This document shows, one piece after another, positions 50,947 to 59,163 of a stretch of 64,000 nt of DNA. Numbering within the stretch: the first letter of the stretch is position 1; every line of letters starts with the position of its first letter. The stretch is from NCBI RefSeq assembly GCF_027924405.1, contig NZ_AP026978.1, positions 2,790,001 through 2,854,000 on the forward strand, in the 5' to 3' direction. The position numbers and the translations under genes are program-made. Source of the DNA: Nocardia sputorum. GTDB lineage: Bacteria; Actinomycetota; Actinomycetes; Mycobacteriales; Mycobacteriaceae. The notes under the pieces are model-generated. The model was not told the origin of the DNA and searched no databases. It saw only the letters and a list, made by a program, of their open reading frames with translations.

Positions 50947-52167
50947 TCACGCGTCCTCCCACAGTTCGGCGCTATGGACGGCGAGCAGCGCGTCGATGCG
51001 CCGGAGCGCTTCGGCGGCGGGCAACGAGGCGAGGCGGCGTCCGTCGCGCAAACGCAGCGCCACCGCGTCGGCGGCGGCCTCCTCGGCGCCGATGATCGCC
51101 TGATACGGCACGAGTCGGTGATCGCGGATGCGTGCACCGAGGCTGCCGCGATCCGGCGGCGACACCGCCACGCGCAGTCCGAGGTCATGGCAGCGGCGCT
51201 CGAGGTGCGCGGCCGCGGGCTGCTGGGCATCGGTCACCGGCAGCACCACCACCTGGGTCGGCGCCAGCCAGGCCGGGAACCGGCCGCCGTGGCATTCGAT
51301 CAGGTGGGCCACGGCCCGCTCGACGCTGCCGACGATGCTGCGGTGCACCATGACCGGCCGGTGCGCAGCGCCATCGGCGCCGGTGTAGCGCAAGTCGAAC
51401 TGCTCGGGTTGATGGAAATCGACCTGCACGGTGGACAGGGTGGACTCCCGTCCCGCGCTGTCGCGGACCTGCACGTCGATCTTGGGCCCGTAGAACGCCG
51501 CTTCGCCTGCCACCGCGTCGTAGCTCAGGCCGCAATCGTCCAGGGCGGCGGTGAGCAGGGCGATCGACCGCTCCCACAAGTTCGGCGCGGCAACGTATTT
51601 CCCCTCCGGCCCGGGCAGCGACAACCGGTAGCGGGCGGCACGGATGTCCAGCGCGGCGTAGGCGTCGGCGATCATCGCCAGCGCACCGGTGACCTCGGCG
51701 GCTACTTGATCGAGGGTGCAGAAGATATGCGCGTCGTTGAGCTGGATTCCGCGTACCCGGGTCAATCCGCCCAGCACGCCGGACAATTCGGAGCGATACA
51801 TGCCACCCAGCTCCGCGATCCGCAACGGCAGCTCCCGATAGCTGTGCGCGCGGGACCGGAACAGCAGCGCGTGGTGCGGGCACAGGCTCGGGCGCAACAC
51901 CACGTGCTCACCGCCGAGGTCCATCGGCGGGAACATGTCGTCACGGTAATGCCGCCAGTGCCCGGAGATTTCGTAGAGCTCGCGTTTGCCGAGCACCGGC
52001 GAATACACGTGGCGGTAGCCCGCGCGGCGTTCGGCGGTGCGGATGTAGTCCTCCAACGCCTGGCGCACGGCCGCGCCGTCCGGCAGCCAGAACGGCAGGC
52101 CGGAGCCGATCAGCGGGTCGGTGTCGAACAGGTTCAGCGCACGGCCGAGGGTGCGATGGTCGGGCAT
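50947..52167 (-). CDS. Short threonyl-tRNA synthetase without TGS and editing domains
   Basis: 406 residues; full bacterial ThrRS is about 640. It begins straight at the class II catalytic core: motif 1 region LIGSGLPFWLPDGAAVRQALEDY (about 20-42), motif 2 GGMYRSELSGVLGGLTRVRGIQLNDAHIFC (about 120-149), zinc ligands Cys/His/His (LCPH, NDAH, MVHRS), motif 3 around VGSVERAVAHLIECHGG, then anticodon-binding domain (about 310-406). The N-terminal TGS and serine-editing domains are absent, as in some mitochondrial, archaeal-type and antibiotic-resistance paralogues. The leader upstream carries a Thr-rich peptide. Confidence 0.85.
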   Translation of the reverse strand: MPDHRTLGRALNLFDTDPLIGSGLPFWLPDGAAVRQALEDYIRTAERRAGYRHVYSPVLGKRELYEISGHWRHYRDDMFPPMDLGGEHVVLRPSLCPHHALLFRSRAHSYRELPLRIAELGGMYRSELSGVLGGLTRVRGIQLNDAHIFCTLDQVAAEVTGALAMIADAYAALDIRAARYRLSLPGPEGKYVAAPNLWERSIALLTAALDDCGLSYDAVAGEAAFYGPKIDVQVRDSAGRESTLSTVQVDFHQPEQFDLRYTGADGAAHRPVMVHRSIVGSVERAVAHLIECHGGRFPAWLAPTQVVVLPVTDAQQPAAAHLERRCHDLGLRVAVSPPDRGSLGARIRDHRLVPYQAIIGAEEAAADAVALRLRDGRRLASLPAAEALRRIDALLAVHSAELWEDA

Positions 52168-52187
52168 GGTGGTCTCCTCGTCGACAG

Positions 52188-52235
52188 GGGGCGAGTGACC
52201 ACGAGACGAAGCCCCAGGGCACTCGCCCCGGGGCT
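52188..52235 (-). promoter_or_regulatory. Competing hairpins between the Thr leader ORF and the short ThrRS
   Basis: On the minus strand, segment 52235-52225 pairs with 52220-52210 (11 bp, one A-C mismatch; core GCCCC/GGGGC). The overlapping GGGGCGAGTG (52229-52220) instead pairs perfectly, 10 bp, with CACTCGCCCC (52197-52188). The two cannot form together. A third pairing, GTCTC or GTGGTC with the GAGAC/GACCAC next to the start codon, could hide the GGAG ribosome binding site. No T-run follows, so transcription or translation control are both possible. Confidence 0.65.
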
Positions 52236-52249
52236 CGGACAAACGTGGA

Positions 52250-52300
52250 TCAGCGCGCCGGGACGGATTCCGGCGTCGTCGTCACAGCAGCGCGCTTCAC
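52250..52300 (-). CDS. Leader peptide with three consecutive Thr codons
   Basis: GTG start at 52300, TGA at 52252-52250: VKRAAVTTTPESVPAR, 16 residues with ACG ACG ACG in the middle. The stop is 15 bases before the first hairpin (52235) and 83 bases before the ThrRS ATG. A TACCGT box (52313-52308) ends 7 bases before the GTG, so the mRNA may start at the GTG itself (leaderless, common in actinomycetes), which would explain the lack of a ribosome binding site. Stalling at Thr codons under Thr-tRNA shortage would decide which hairpin forms. Confidence 0.65.
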   Translation of the reverse strand: MKRAAVTTTPESVPAR

Positions 52301-52307
52301 GCGGGCG

Positions 52308-52313
52308 ACGGTA
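52308..52313 (-). promoter_or_regulatory. Putative -10 box of the Thr leader
   Basis: TACCGT on the minus strand fits TANNNT and lies 7 bases before the GTG of the leader ORF. The -35 region (about 52331-52336, TGCGTG) is weak. Confidence 0.35.
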
Positions 52314-52439
52314 GCAGAGGCCGCCGCAGCCACGCACGCGAGTTTCCCGGGAAAGCGGCGAAGATCGCGAAGCGCCCACCGGCGCGAGGGCTTTGACGCA
52401 TAATCGGGTTCGATTGCCACGCAATGACATCGGGGGTCG

Positions 52440-53732
52440 ATGGGGACGCGCAGGGCGGTGCTGCAAGCGGGAACGCTGCTCCCGCTGGTCGCCGCGTGCG
52501 CGCCGGACCTGCTGCTGGGCAGCTCGGACGCGGTGCGCGTCGGGGTGTCTTGGAGCGGGCAGGAACTGGCGGCCTTCCACGCCGTCCTCGACGGCCTGGA
52601 CCTCGGCTTCGCGATCGAGGTGATCCCGCTCGGCGACAACACCGACACCGCGTTCACCGCGGGCGGACCGTCCGCGCCGGACGTGGTGCTGCTTCCGCAG
52701 GCGGGCCGGGTGCGTGAACTCGCCGGAGACCACAAACTGCGGCCCGTCGCCGACAGGGTGTGGACCGACGAACTCGGCAGCCGCTACGCCCAGCCCTGGC
52801 AAGCGTTGCTGCGCTCGGAGGGGCGCCTGTACGGGGTGCCGTTCAAAGCCGCCGACAAGTCGCTGCTGTGGTTCGACCGGCAGCAATTCGACAGCTACGG
52901 CCTCGGTGCGCCGGCGGCCTGGACTCTCGCCGACTGGGTCGACCGGATGGAGGTGCTCGCCCAGACGCCGATCCGCCTGCTCGCGCTGCCCGCCGCCGAC
53001 GGATGGGCGCTGACCGACTTCTTCGAAAACGTTCTGCTCGCCGAATCCCCGCGCATCTACGACGATCTGGCGTCCAAAGACAGCCGGGAGTGGGACAACC
53101 CGGCCGTGCGCGCCGCGTTCGGGCATCTGGGCGTGCTGTGGGGGCAGCGGCACGCGTTTCCGGGCGGCGTCGGCGTCGCGTTGACCAGGCAGTTCTCCGA
53201 CGCCGTCCGGGAGGTGTTCCAGCACCGCCGGGCCGCGGCGGTCGTCGCCCCCGACTTCGCGGAACCGATCGTGCGCAGCGCGGTCCGCGCCTCCGGGCGC
53301 ACCGTGGAGGACGCCGTGGGCGTGGTGCCCTTCCCCGCGGTGACCAGCGCGTCGGGGCGGCCGAAGATCGTCGGAGGCGACGTCATGGTGGTGACCCGGC
53401 AAGCCACTCCCCGCGCGGACGAACTGGTCGAGAGACTGGCCGGCGCACGCGCTCCGCTGCCGTGGATCGAGCGCTACGGCGGCTTCCTGGCGCCGAACCT
53501 GCGCACCGAGGCGGACTACTCGCCGTTGCTCGCGCCCTCGGCGCGGGAGCTCGCCGCGCGCAGCACCTTCGACCTGTCCGACCGGATCGGTCCGGTCGGC
53601 GGCCGGGAAGGGCTGTGGCGGGTGCTGACGGAGTTCCTCATCGCGATCGGCGACGGCGCCCAGCGGCGGGTGGCCGAGTCCACCGACCGGGCGATCGCCG
53701 CGCTGGACGACGTCGAGCGGCGGCGCCGATGA
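52440..53732 (+). CDS. Sugar-type ABC solute-binding lipoprotein
   Basis: 430 residues. Signal peptide with lipobox LVAAC (Cys about 20). Binding fold of the MalE/UgpB type: VRVGVSWSGQELAAFHAVLDGL, APDVVLLPQAGRVRELAG, GVPFKAADKSLLWFDRQQFDSYGL, PRIVGGDVMVV-like hinge. The region GPFNTK of many sugar binders is not recognisable. Its TGA overlaps the ATG of the fused permease. Imports an unknown carbohydrate or derivative together with the 53729 protein; the ATPase gene is absent from the window. Confidence 0.8.
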   Translation: MGTRRAVLQAGTLLPLVAACAPDLLLGSSDAVRVGVSWSGQELAAFHAVLDGLDLGFAIEVIPLGDNTDTAFTAGGPSAPDVVLLPQAGRVRELAGDHKLRPVADRVWTDELGSRYAQPWQALLRSEGRLYGVPFKAADKSLLWFDRQQFDSYGLGAPAAWTLADWVDRMEVLAQTPIRLLALPAADGWALTDFFENVLLAESPRIYDDLASKDSREWDNPAVRAAFGHLGVLWGQRHAFPGGVGVALTRQFSDAVREVFQHRRAAAVVAPDFAEPIVRSAVRASGRTVEDAVGVVPFPAVTSASGRPKIVGGDVMVVTRQATPRADELVERLAGARAPLPWIERYGGFLAPNLRTEADYSPLLAPSARELAARSTFDLSDRIGPVGGREGLWRVLTEFLIAIGDGAQRRVAESTDRAIAALDDVERRRR

Positions 53733-55543
53733 CCTCGCCCTCGGATTTCGACGTCAACGGTCTGCGCATCGAGCTGGCCACCCGCCGCATGCGCGGGCCG
53801 CTGGTGCCCGGCGGCCGGCCGCGGCGCTGGCTGGGATGGGCGGCGGGTCTTCCCGCGACGGTGCTGACGGTCGCGCTCCTGGCGCTGCCCGCCGCGTGGA
53901 CGCTGCTCATCGCCACCCGGGCACGTCCGGTCACGGTGCTGGCCTGCGCGCTCGCCGCGGCCGGTGCGCTCCTGCCCGCCGTGCTGCGCCGACGGTTGGG
54001 TGTGCCCTGGATACGAATCGTGGTGTGGCCGTCGGCGATCGGCGGCACGATCGGCGGACTGTGGCTGCTGGGCGGCACGATGACCGCCGACGACCGCGGC
54101 GCCTACCTGCGCACGCTGCTGTGGGTGGCCTTCGCGATCGGACTGCTGATCCTCGCGCTGGCGATCGCGTGGTGGGGGCGCTCGGCGCGCTGGCTGTGGT
54201 TGCCGCTGATCGTTCCGTTCGGAGTGTCGGCGTTCGTGTCGGGCGTGGCGTTCCGGGTGATCTTCGGCAGCGGCGCGCGCTGGCTGGACATCGAGGACGT
54301 CGGGCTCTACCGGTGGTGGCTCGCGGCGATGCTCGGCTCGGCATTCCTGTGGACCTGGCTGGGTTTCCTCACCGCGCTGTTCCGTGCCGGAATCCATGCG
54401 ATAGAAGCCGATCCGGCGCGCGCGGGCTACCTCTACCGCGACGACGGCAGGCCGCTGGCGGTCCGGCTGTACGAGTTGCTGCGGCCGGTGCTGCTGATCG
54501 CCGGGCTGGCCGTCGGCGTCGCGGCCGCGCGCGTGTTCGATGTGGTGCTGATCGGGGTGCCCGGGGCGCTCGAGTACCAGGTCGACAGCGCGACCGTGCA
54601 TTGGTGGCGGCTGTCGGCCGACGCCGAGCCCGGGGTCGCGGCCGCCTACGCGCTGCCGCTGGCGGTGCTCGTGGGCGCGGTTGCCTGGCTGCTGCAAGTG
54701 GACGTGCGCCGGCACCGCGCGAGCTGGTCGGCGGTGCGCGCGATGTCGGTGGCGGGCCGCAGCCGCGTCGGTCCCGTGCGCGCGGCGGGCATCGTGCTGG
54801 TCTCGGTGCTGGTGCTCTACCCGATCGGCGTACTCGCCTATACCGGGTTGCACGGGCACGACGGGTTCGGATTCGCGGCCATCGGTCTGCTGTGGGGTGA
54901 CGACGGACTGTGGCGCTCGCTGCAGACCACCGCATGGGTCGCGGGGATCGTGACCGTGGTCGTGGTGGCCGCGGCCGCGCCGGTGGCCTACCGGCTGGCG
55001 GCGCTGCGACCCAACGGCACCGCCGCCCGGGTGGCCGTCGTGGCGCTGGTGGTGCTCGCGGTGATCCCGGCGCAGACCTACCTCGGGCCGATCGACGGTC
55101 TCGTCGACGCCCACGAGCTGTCGGGCACGCGGATCCCGCTGATCCTCGTGCACGCCGCCGCCGGCCTGCCGATCGCCATCCTCGTGCTGCGCGGCGCGAT
55201 GCTCGCCCCGCCGGGCAGCGCCGCCGCGGACGCCCTGCACGGCCTGGCCAGCCCGGGCACCATCGCCCAGCGCGTGCTGGCCTCGTCCGGGCCCGCGCTG
55301 GGGGCGGTGGCGGTGCTCGAGTTCGTCCAGGTGTGGAACGACTTCTTCATCGGGCTCGTCGTCAGCGGAGCAGGCGCGAGCCCCTGGTCGCTGCTGTTGT
55401 GGGGCGAGGCGCGGCAATTCGGTGAGAACACCGCGCAATTGGCCGCCGGGTCGCTGGTGTCGGCGGTGCTGCCGGTGGCGCTGCTGCTGGTGACCTGGCG
55501 GCGGTGGGTGGTGCCGGGCCTGACCGGTGGAGTGCTGCGATGA
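53729..55543 (+). CDS. Fused double permease of a sugar-type ABC importer
   Basis: 604 residues with about 12-14 membrane helices: two MalF/MalG-type permease units joined in one chain. Unit 1 covers about 35-330 (FGVSAFVSGVAFRVIFG, IHAIEADPARAGYLYRDDGRP in the EAA-loop position) and unit 2 about 345-604 (AAADALHGLASPGTIAQRVLASSGPALGAVAVLEFVQVWNDFF contains its EAA-like loop and WNDFF). Most homologous systems use two separate genes. ATGA overlap with the binding protein, 37 bases before the TPR gene. No ATPase gene is nearby, so a shared MsiK-type ATPase may energise it. Confidence 0.82.
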   Translation: MTSPSDFDVNGLRIELATRRMRGPLVPGGRPRRWLGWAAGLPATVLTVALLALPAAWTLLIATRARPVTVLACALAAAGALLPAVLRRRLGVPWIRIVVWPSAIGGTIGGLWLLGGTMTADDRGAYLRTLLWVAFAIGLLILALAIAWWGRSARWLWLPLIVPFGVSAFVSGVAFRVIFGSGARWLDIEDVGLYRWWLAAMLGSAFLWTWLGFLTALFRAGIHAIEADPARAGYLYRDDGRPLAVRLYELLRPVLLIAGLAVGVAAARVFDVVLIGVPGALEYQVDSATVHWWRLSADAEPGVAAAYALPLAVLVGAVAWLLQVDVRRHRASWSAVRAMSVAGRSRVGPVRAAGIVLVSVLVLYPIGVLAYTGLHGHDGFGFAAIGLLWGDDGLWRSLQTTAWVAGIVTVVVVAAAAPVAYRLAALRPNGTAARVAVVALVVLAVIPAQTYLGPIDGLVDAHELSGTRIPLILVHAAAGLPIAILVLRGAMLAPPGSAAADALHGLASPGTIAQRVLASSGPALGAVAVLEFVQVWNDFFIGLVVSGAGASPWSLLLWGEARQFGENTAQLAAGSLVSAVLPVALLLVTWRRWVVPGLTGGVLR

Positions 55544-55580
55544 CAGCGGCCGCGCCGGGACGCGGGGAGGGAGAGCGACG

Positions 55581-57278
55581 GTGAGTACCTCGACCGAACC
55601 CACCGAGCCGGTCGGGCAGACCGCGACGCCGCGATCCTCGATCTGGATCGGGTTTCTCGGCACCGCGTCGCTGGTCGCCTACACGGTGCTGTTCGAGCTG
55701 GTGCGCACCCTGGTGGTGAACTCGTTCGGCGAGAACGCCGTCGTCCAGTTCTTCAACGGGCCGCTGCGCTGGCTGTCGGTGCTGTTCATCGTCGCCGCCG
55801 CGGCCTACGCGCTGTCCCGGTTCGCCCGCGGGTATCGCACCAGAGTGCGGACCGCCCGGGAAATGGACCTGATCGCCGGTCTGGTCGAACCGGGCCCCGC
55901 GCTCGCCGACCGCAGACCGCGCGCCGCCGCACCGGCCCCAGAACTGGACGCGGTGCTCGACGGGCACCTCATCGCCGCGGTGCTGCGGGACCTGCCGGTG
56001 CACGACTACGAAACCATCGCGCTGCTGGCCGTGCTCAACGCCATTCGTGACACGCCGGGACGGCTGCCGCTGGCGCGCGAACCCTCCGCGCGCACTGCGG
56101 CGAAACTGCTGGAGGGTCTGTGCCGCCGGGAGATCATCACCGAGCATGGCGCGCAGCGATTCCGCGTGCGGCGCGTGCCCGAACTGCCGGATCGATCCAC
56201 GGTGACCGCAGGACCGCAGTGGGCCGCGGCGCTCACCGCGCTGCTGCACCACTACGCCGACCGCGCGGGACGCTGGGCGATCGCGCTGGAATCACGGCGC
56301 TTCGCCGTGGGCGCTCGCCGCTGGTTCGAGACCGAGGAACCCTATCTGCGCGCCCTGGTGGCCGCCTGCGCGAATCCCGGCCGGGAGTTCCCCCCGGCGG
56401 CGGTCGCGCACCTGGTTCGCCTCGGCAATGCCCTGGACGTGTGGTACGCGCGAATCGGATTGGGGGAGAACGAGAGCGGGGTGGCCGACGATCTGTGCTC
56501 ACTCCCGGGAATCGACGAGCTGAATCGCGACCTGGTGTTGCTGCGGGCGGGACGGCTGGACGAGCGGCCGCGCGGCTACCGGCCGCGGCGGCTGTCGACG
56601 AGCTTGGCCGCCCGCTGGGAACATCAGACGGCGCTGCGGCGGCTGGGCGCCGCCCCGGTGGATCTGGACGAGGTCGCCGATCAATTGGAGACCGCGTGGT
56701 GGCTGCTGCCGCGTGACGACGTCGCCGGGGAAGTGTGCGCTCTGATCAACCTCGCCGTCGTGCACATCCGGCAGGGCCGCCTCGACGCCGCGCAGGACCG
56801 TCTCGAACTGGCCGAATCCCTCACCCGCACCGGTCTCGATCCCGACGGGCGAGCGCAGACCCACGAGACCATGGGCGCGCTGTGGTGGGCCCGCGGCGAA
56901 CCCCGCCGAGCCCTACGCTGCTGGCAGCTCGCGCTGAGCGCCTACCGCGTCCTGGACGACGACCCCGGCATCGGCCGCTGCCTGCAACATCTCGGCTCCG
57001 CGGTCGTCGCCGACCCCGACCACGCGACCCTGCTGCTGCCCGCCGACCCACCCCTCACCCGCGCCGAAGCCATCCGCCAAGCCAGCGGATGGCTGGCCGA
57101 AGCCCGCCGCAGACACCCGCTCGTTCGCCACGCCGGATACTATGCGGCACAAGCACGTTCGGACCTGCGCGCCGATCGCGGCCTGCTCGGCCTCTTCCCG
57201 GCTCGCCGCCGCGGCCCGCTCGCGCGCATCGATCAATGGCCCGCGTCCGTCGACGACCACGCCCACCGGCCACGCTGA
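55581..57278 (+). CDS. Membrane-anchored TPR protein linked to the ABC importer
   Basis: 565 residues from GTG 55581 (GGGGAGGGAG just upstream). Two membrane helices at about 21-46 and 64-82, then a large soluble part. Region 120-200 resembles a winged-helix segment (EPSARTAAKLLEGLCRREIITEHGAQRFRVRRVPEL). About 375-470 has TPR-like repeats (AGEVCALINLAVVHIRQGRLDAAQDRLELAESL; QTHETMGALWWARGEPRRALRCWQLALSAY). No family function recognised. Position right after the permease suggests it regulates or assembles the transporter, or senses its substrate. Confidence 0.6.
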   Translation: MSTSTEPTEPVGQTATPRSSIWIGFLGTASLVAYTVLFELVRTLVVNSFGENAVVQFFNGPLRWLSVLFIVAAAAYALSRFARGYRTRVRTAREMDLIAGLVEPGPALADRRPRAAAPAPELDAVLDGHLIAAVLRDLPVHDYETIALLAVLNAIRDTPGRLPLAREPSARTAAKLLEGLCRREIITEHGAQRFRVRRVPELPDRSTVTAGPQWAAALTALLHHYADRAGRWAIALESRRFAVGARRWFETEEPYLRALVAACANPGREFPPAAVAHLVRLGNALDVWYARIGLGENESGVADDLCSLPGIDELNRDLVLLRAGRLDERPRGYRPRRLSTSLAARWEHQTALRRLGAAPVDLDEVADQLETAWWLLPRDDVAGEVCALINLAVVHIRQGRLDAAQDRLELAESLTRTGLDPDGRAQTHETMGALWWARGEPRRALRCWQLALSAYRVLDDDPGIGRCLQHLGSAVVADPDHATLLLPADPPLTRAEAIRQASGWLAEARRRHPLVRHAGYYAAQARSDLRADRGLLGLFPARRRGPLARIDQWPASVDDHAHRPR

Positions 57279-57299
57279 CCACGAGCCTGCGACCGTCTG

Positions 57300-57881
57300 A
57301 TGCTCCCCGCGCCATCCACGCTCGTCCTGGTCCGTCATGCCCAGCCGTTCTTCCCACGGCCGGGCGGACCGGGCGAGCAGGAGCGCTCGCTGACCGACGA
57401 AGGCCGAGACCAGGCCGAGCGGCTGGTCGCCATACTGGCCGCCGCGGCACCCACCGCCATAGTCTCCAGCCCCTACCTTCGGGCCGTGCAAACCGTCGAA
57501 CCTCTCGCCCGTTCCATCGGCCTGCCCGTTGTCACAGACCACGCATTGCGCGAATGGGACTCCGGAATCGGCCCGACTCCCGATTTCGCCCGCTACTACC
57601 GCGAAAACTGGGCCGAACCGGGGTGGGCCAGGCCAGGAGGGGAGAGCCTGCGAGAGCTCTCCGGGCGCGCCACCGCGATCCTGACGCAGCTGGCGCAGCG
57701 GCACCGCGGCGGGACGGTCGTGATCGGCAGCCACGGCACCTTCATCTCGCGCGCATTGGCCGGGTTCGGCTGTCGAGAGGTGGACTGGGCCTTCCACCGG
57801 GCCATGCCGATGCCCGCGATCTACCGGCTGGTCTTCGAGGACTCCGGCGTGCGAGCCACCGGGCCGGGTCTGGCGGAGTGA
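57300..57881 (+). CDS. Histidine phosphatase superfamily protein
   Basis: 193 residues. The phosphoacceptor motif is LVRHAQ (about 11-16) instead of the usual RHG[EQ]. The other active-site elements are SSPYLRAVQT (Arg), the catalytic acid in LREWDSG, and the second His in VVIGSHGTF. Members are broad phosphatases or phosphoglycerate mutase-like. Starts 21 bases after the TPR gene on the same strand, so could belong to that operon; convergent with the metallo-beta-lactamase gene. Confidence 0.83.
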   Translation: MLPAPSTLVLVRHAQPFFPRPGGPGEQERSLTDEGRDQAERLVAILAAAAPTAIVSSPYLRAVQTVEPLARSIGLPVVTDHALREWDSGIGPTPDFARYYRENWAEPGWARPGGESLRELSGRATAILTQLAQRHRGGTVVIGSHGTFISRALAGFGCREVDWAFHRAMPMPAIYRLVFEDSGVRATGPGLAE

Positions 57882-57913
57882 GCCGTGTGCAGACGTCGTC
57901 GAGGCAGGGCATC

Positions 57914-58723
57914 TCAACTCGCGATGCCGGCGTCGATCTGCTGGGCACGGCGAAGCAGCGTGGGATCGTGTGCGTTGACCAGCAGCAGTTCCGAGGCCTG
58001 GGTGGTCCATAATTCGGTGAGCCGTTCGTGGTTGGCGCGGACTCGAGGCATGTCGTGGGCGATGAAGCGCTCCATGAGGATCAGGGATCGGGGCACGCGG
58101 CCGGTGCCGTCGATCTGCCCGTGGTGATGGAACGCATCGCCCGCGTGCAGGATCCATCGCTTGCCGGTATCGATGGCGATGGCGGCGTGGCCGCGGCTGT
58201 GGCCGGGCAGGCCGATCATGACGAGGCCGGGCGCGACGTCGGTGAGCTCATGGGCTGCGGCGAAGCCGTTCCACGGCTCGCCGTGGCCGGGAAGGTGGCC
58301 GACCAGCGTCGGGTGGTGGTCGCGTTGGGTAGCCAGGTAGCGGACCTTCTCGACGAAACCGCGCGGGTGCAGTGCCGCGTCCGCTTCGTCCGCGGTGAGA
58401 TGCACTCTGGCCCAGGGAAAGTCCGCCAGCCCGCCGGTGTGGTCGGCGTCGAAGTGGGTGAGCACGATATCGCGGACCTCACGCTGGTCGAACCCGAGGC
58501 GTGCGACCTGCCGGACGGCGGCTTCGTTCTCATCGAACCGCGGGCGGACGTAGTGGCGTCCGGGCCCGAACCGGGCACCGGGTTCGGCGGCGTCGCGCAG
58601 CCCCAGTCCGCTGTCCACGAGCACGAGGCCGGTGGGCGTCTCCAGCAGCAGGACATGGCAGACCAGGCCCTCAGGGGTGCACGGCGGGCGCATGGTGCCG
58701 CAGTTGAGGTGGTGGACCTTCAT
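57914..58723 (-). CDS. Metallo-beta-lactamase-fold hydrolase
   Basis: 269 residues. Zinc motif LTHFDADHTGGL (about 88-99): the HxHxDH consensus is H-F-D-A-D-H, with Asp where the second His normally is, a variant found in many lactonase-like proteins. Further ligands: His in LPGHSRGH, Asp in LHAGDAFHHHG, and a late His (NAHDP). Probably hydrolyses an ester or lactone. Last gene of a four-gene operon (60851 to 57914) with SnoaL-like and VOC-like genes; its ATG overlaps the preceding stop. Confidence 0.82.
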   Translation of the reverse strand: MKVHHLNCGTMRPPCTPEGLVCHVLLLETPTGLVLVDSGLGLRDAAEPGARFGPGRHYVRPRFDENEAAVRQVARLGFDQREVRDIVLTHFDADHTGGLADFPWARVHLTADEADAALHPRGFVEKVRYLATQRDHHPTLVGHLPGHGEPWNGFAAAHELTDVAPGLVMIGLPGHSRGHAAIAIDTGKRWILHAGDAFHHHGQIDGTGRVPRSLILMERFIAHDMPRVRANHERLTELWTTQASELLLVNAHDPTLLRRAQQIDAGIAS

Positions 58724-59127
58724 CCCAGTGCCTCGAGCATCGCGGTCATTACCGCCGGATCGCCTCCGAGGAGGCCGGTGTCGATGGTTCGGATCGGGTG
58801 GCTGCCGTCCCAGTGCGCCGCGGCCATCTTCACCAGGTCGAAGACGAACTTCTCGGTGCCCCCGACGTCGGAGATCTCGATGACGGTGCCGGAGTGGTGC
58901 TCGGTCTGCAGGTAGGCGAATCGGCCGTCGGCCCCGCCGATGCGGCCTTCCTGTCCGACGGTGCGTCCGGCGGAGAGGGCCCGGTCGCAGAGCTCGATGG
59001 CGGCCACCGGATCGGCGGCCGGATGCGGCCCGGTGTGCGCGTCGGCGAAGGACAAGACGATCTTGCCGGTGGCCGCGTTGTCTCGCGGTCGCTGTACGGC
59101 GGCCGCCGCGTCGGCGCGCATTGTCAC
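58720..59127 (-). CDS. VOC-like protein, apparently lacking its N-terminal half
   Basis: 135 residues. The C-terminal part (ADGRFAYLQTEHHSGTVIEISDVGG then FVFDLVKMAAAHWDGSHPIR) looks like the end of a glyoxalase/VOC-domain protein, including the EHHSGTVIE strand. The first 60 residues have no VOC features, so the gene may be a truncated or rearranged remnant. GTG 59127 is 6 bases after AGGAG, so it is probably translated. ATGA overlap with the metallo-beta-lactamase gene. Function unknown. Confidence 0.5.
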   Translation of the reverse strand: MTMRADAAAAVQRPRDNAATGKIVLSFADAHTGPHPAADPVAAIELCDRALSAGRTVGQEGRIGGADGRFAYLQTEHHSGTVIEISDVGGTEKFVFDLVKMAAAHWDGSHPIRTIDTGLLGGDPAVMTAMLEALG

Positions 59128-59163
59128 GGTCTTCTCCTGAGTTCTATCGGGTGAGAGTGGCGG

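Noticed and set aside
52168..52300. T-box riboswitch for the ThrRS gene
   Set aside because: No AGGGTGG...CCGCG-like T-box sequence or specifier loop was found; the Thr-rich ORF explains the leader better.
52134..53402. Long open frame antisense to the ABC binding lipoprotein
   Set aside because: No domain, low-quality composition, and the opposite strand has a clear lipoprotein with coupled downstream gene.
53516..55663. Very long open frame antisense to the fused permease
   Set aside because: Arg/His/Gln/Pro-rich with no motifs; a by-product of high GC on the strand opposite a real, motif-rich membrane protein.
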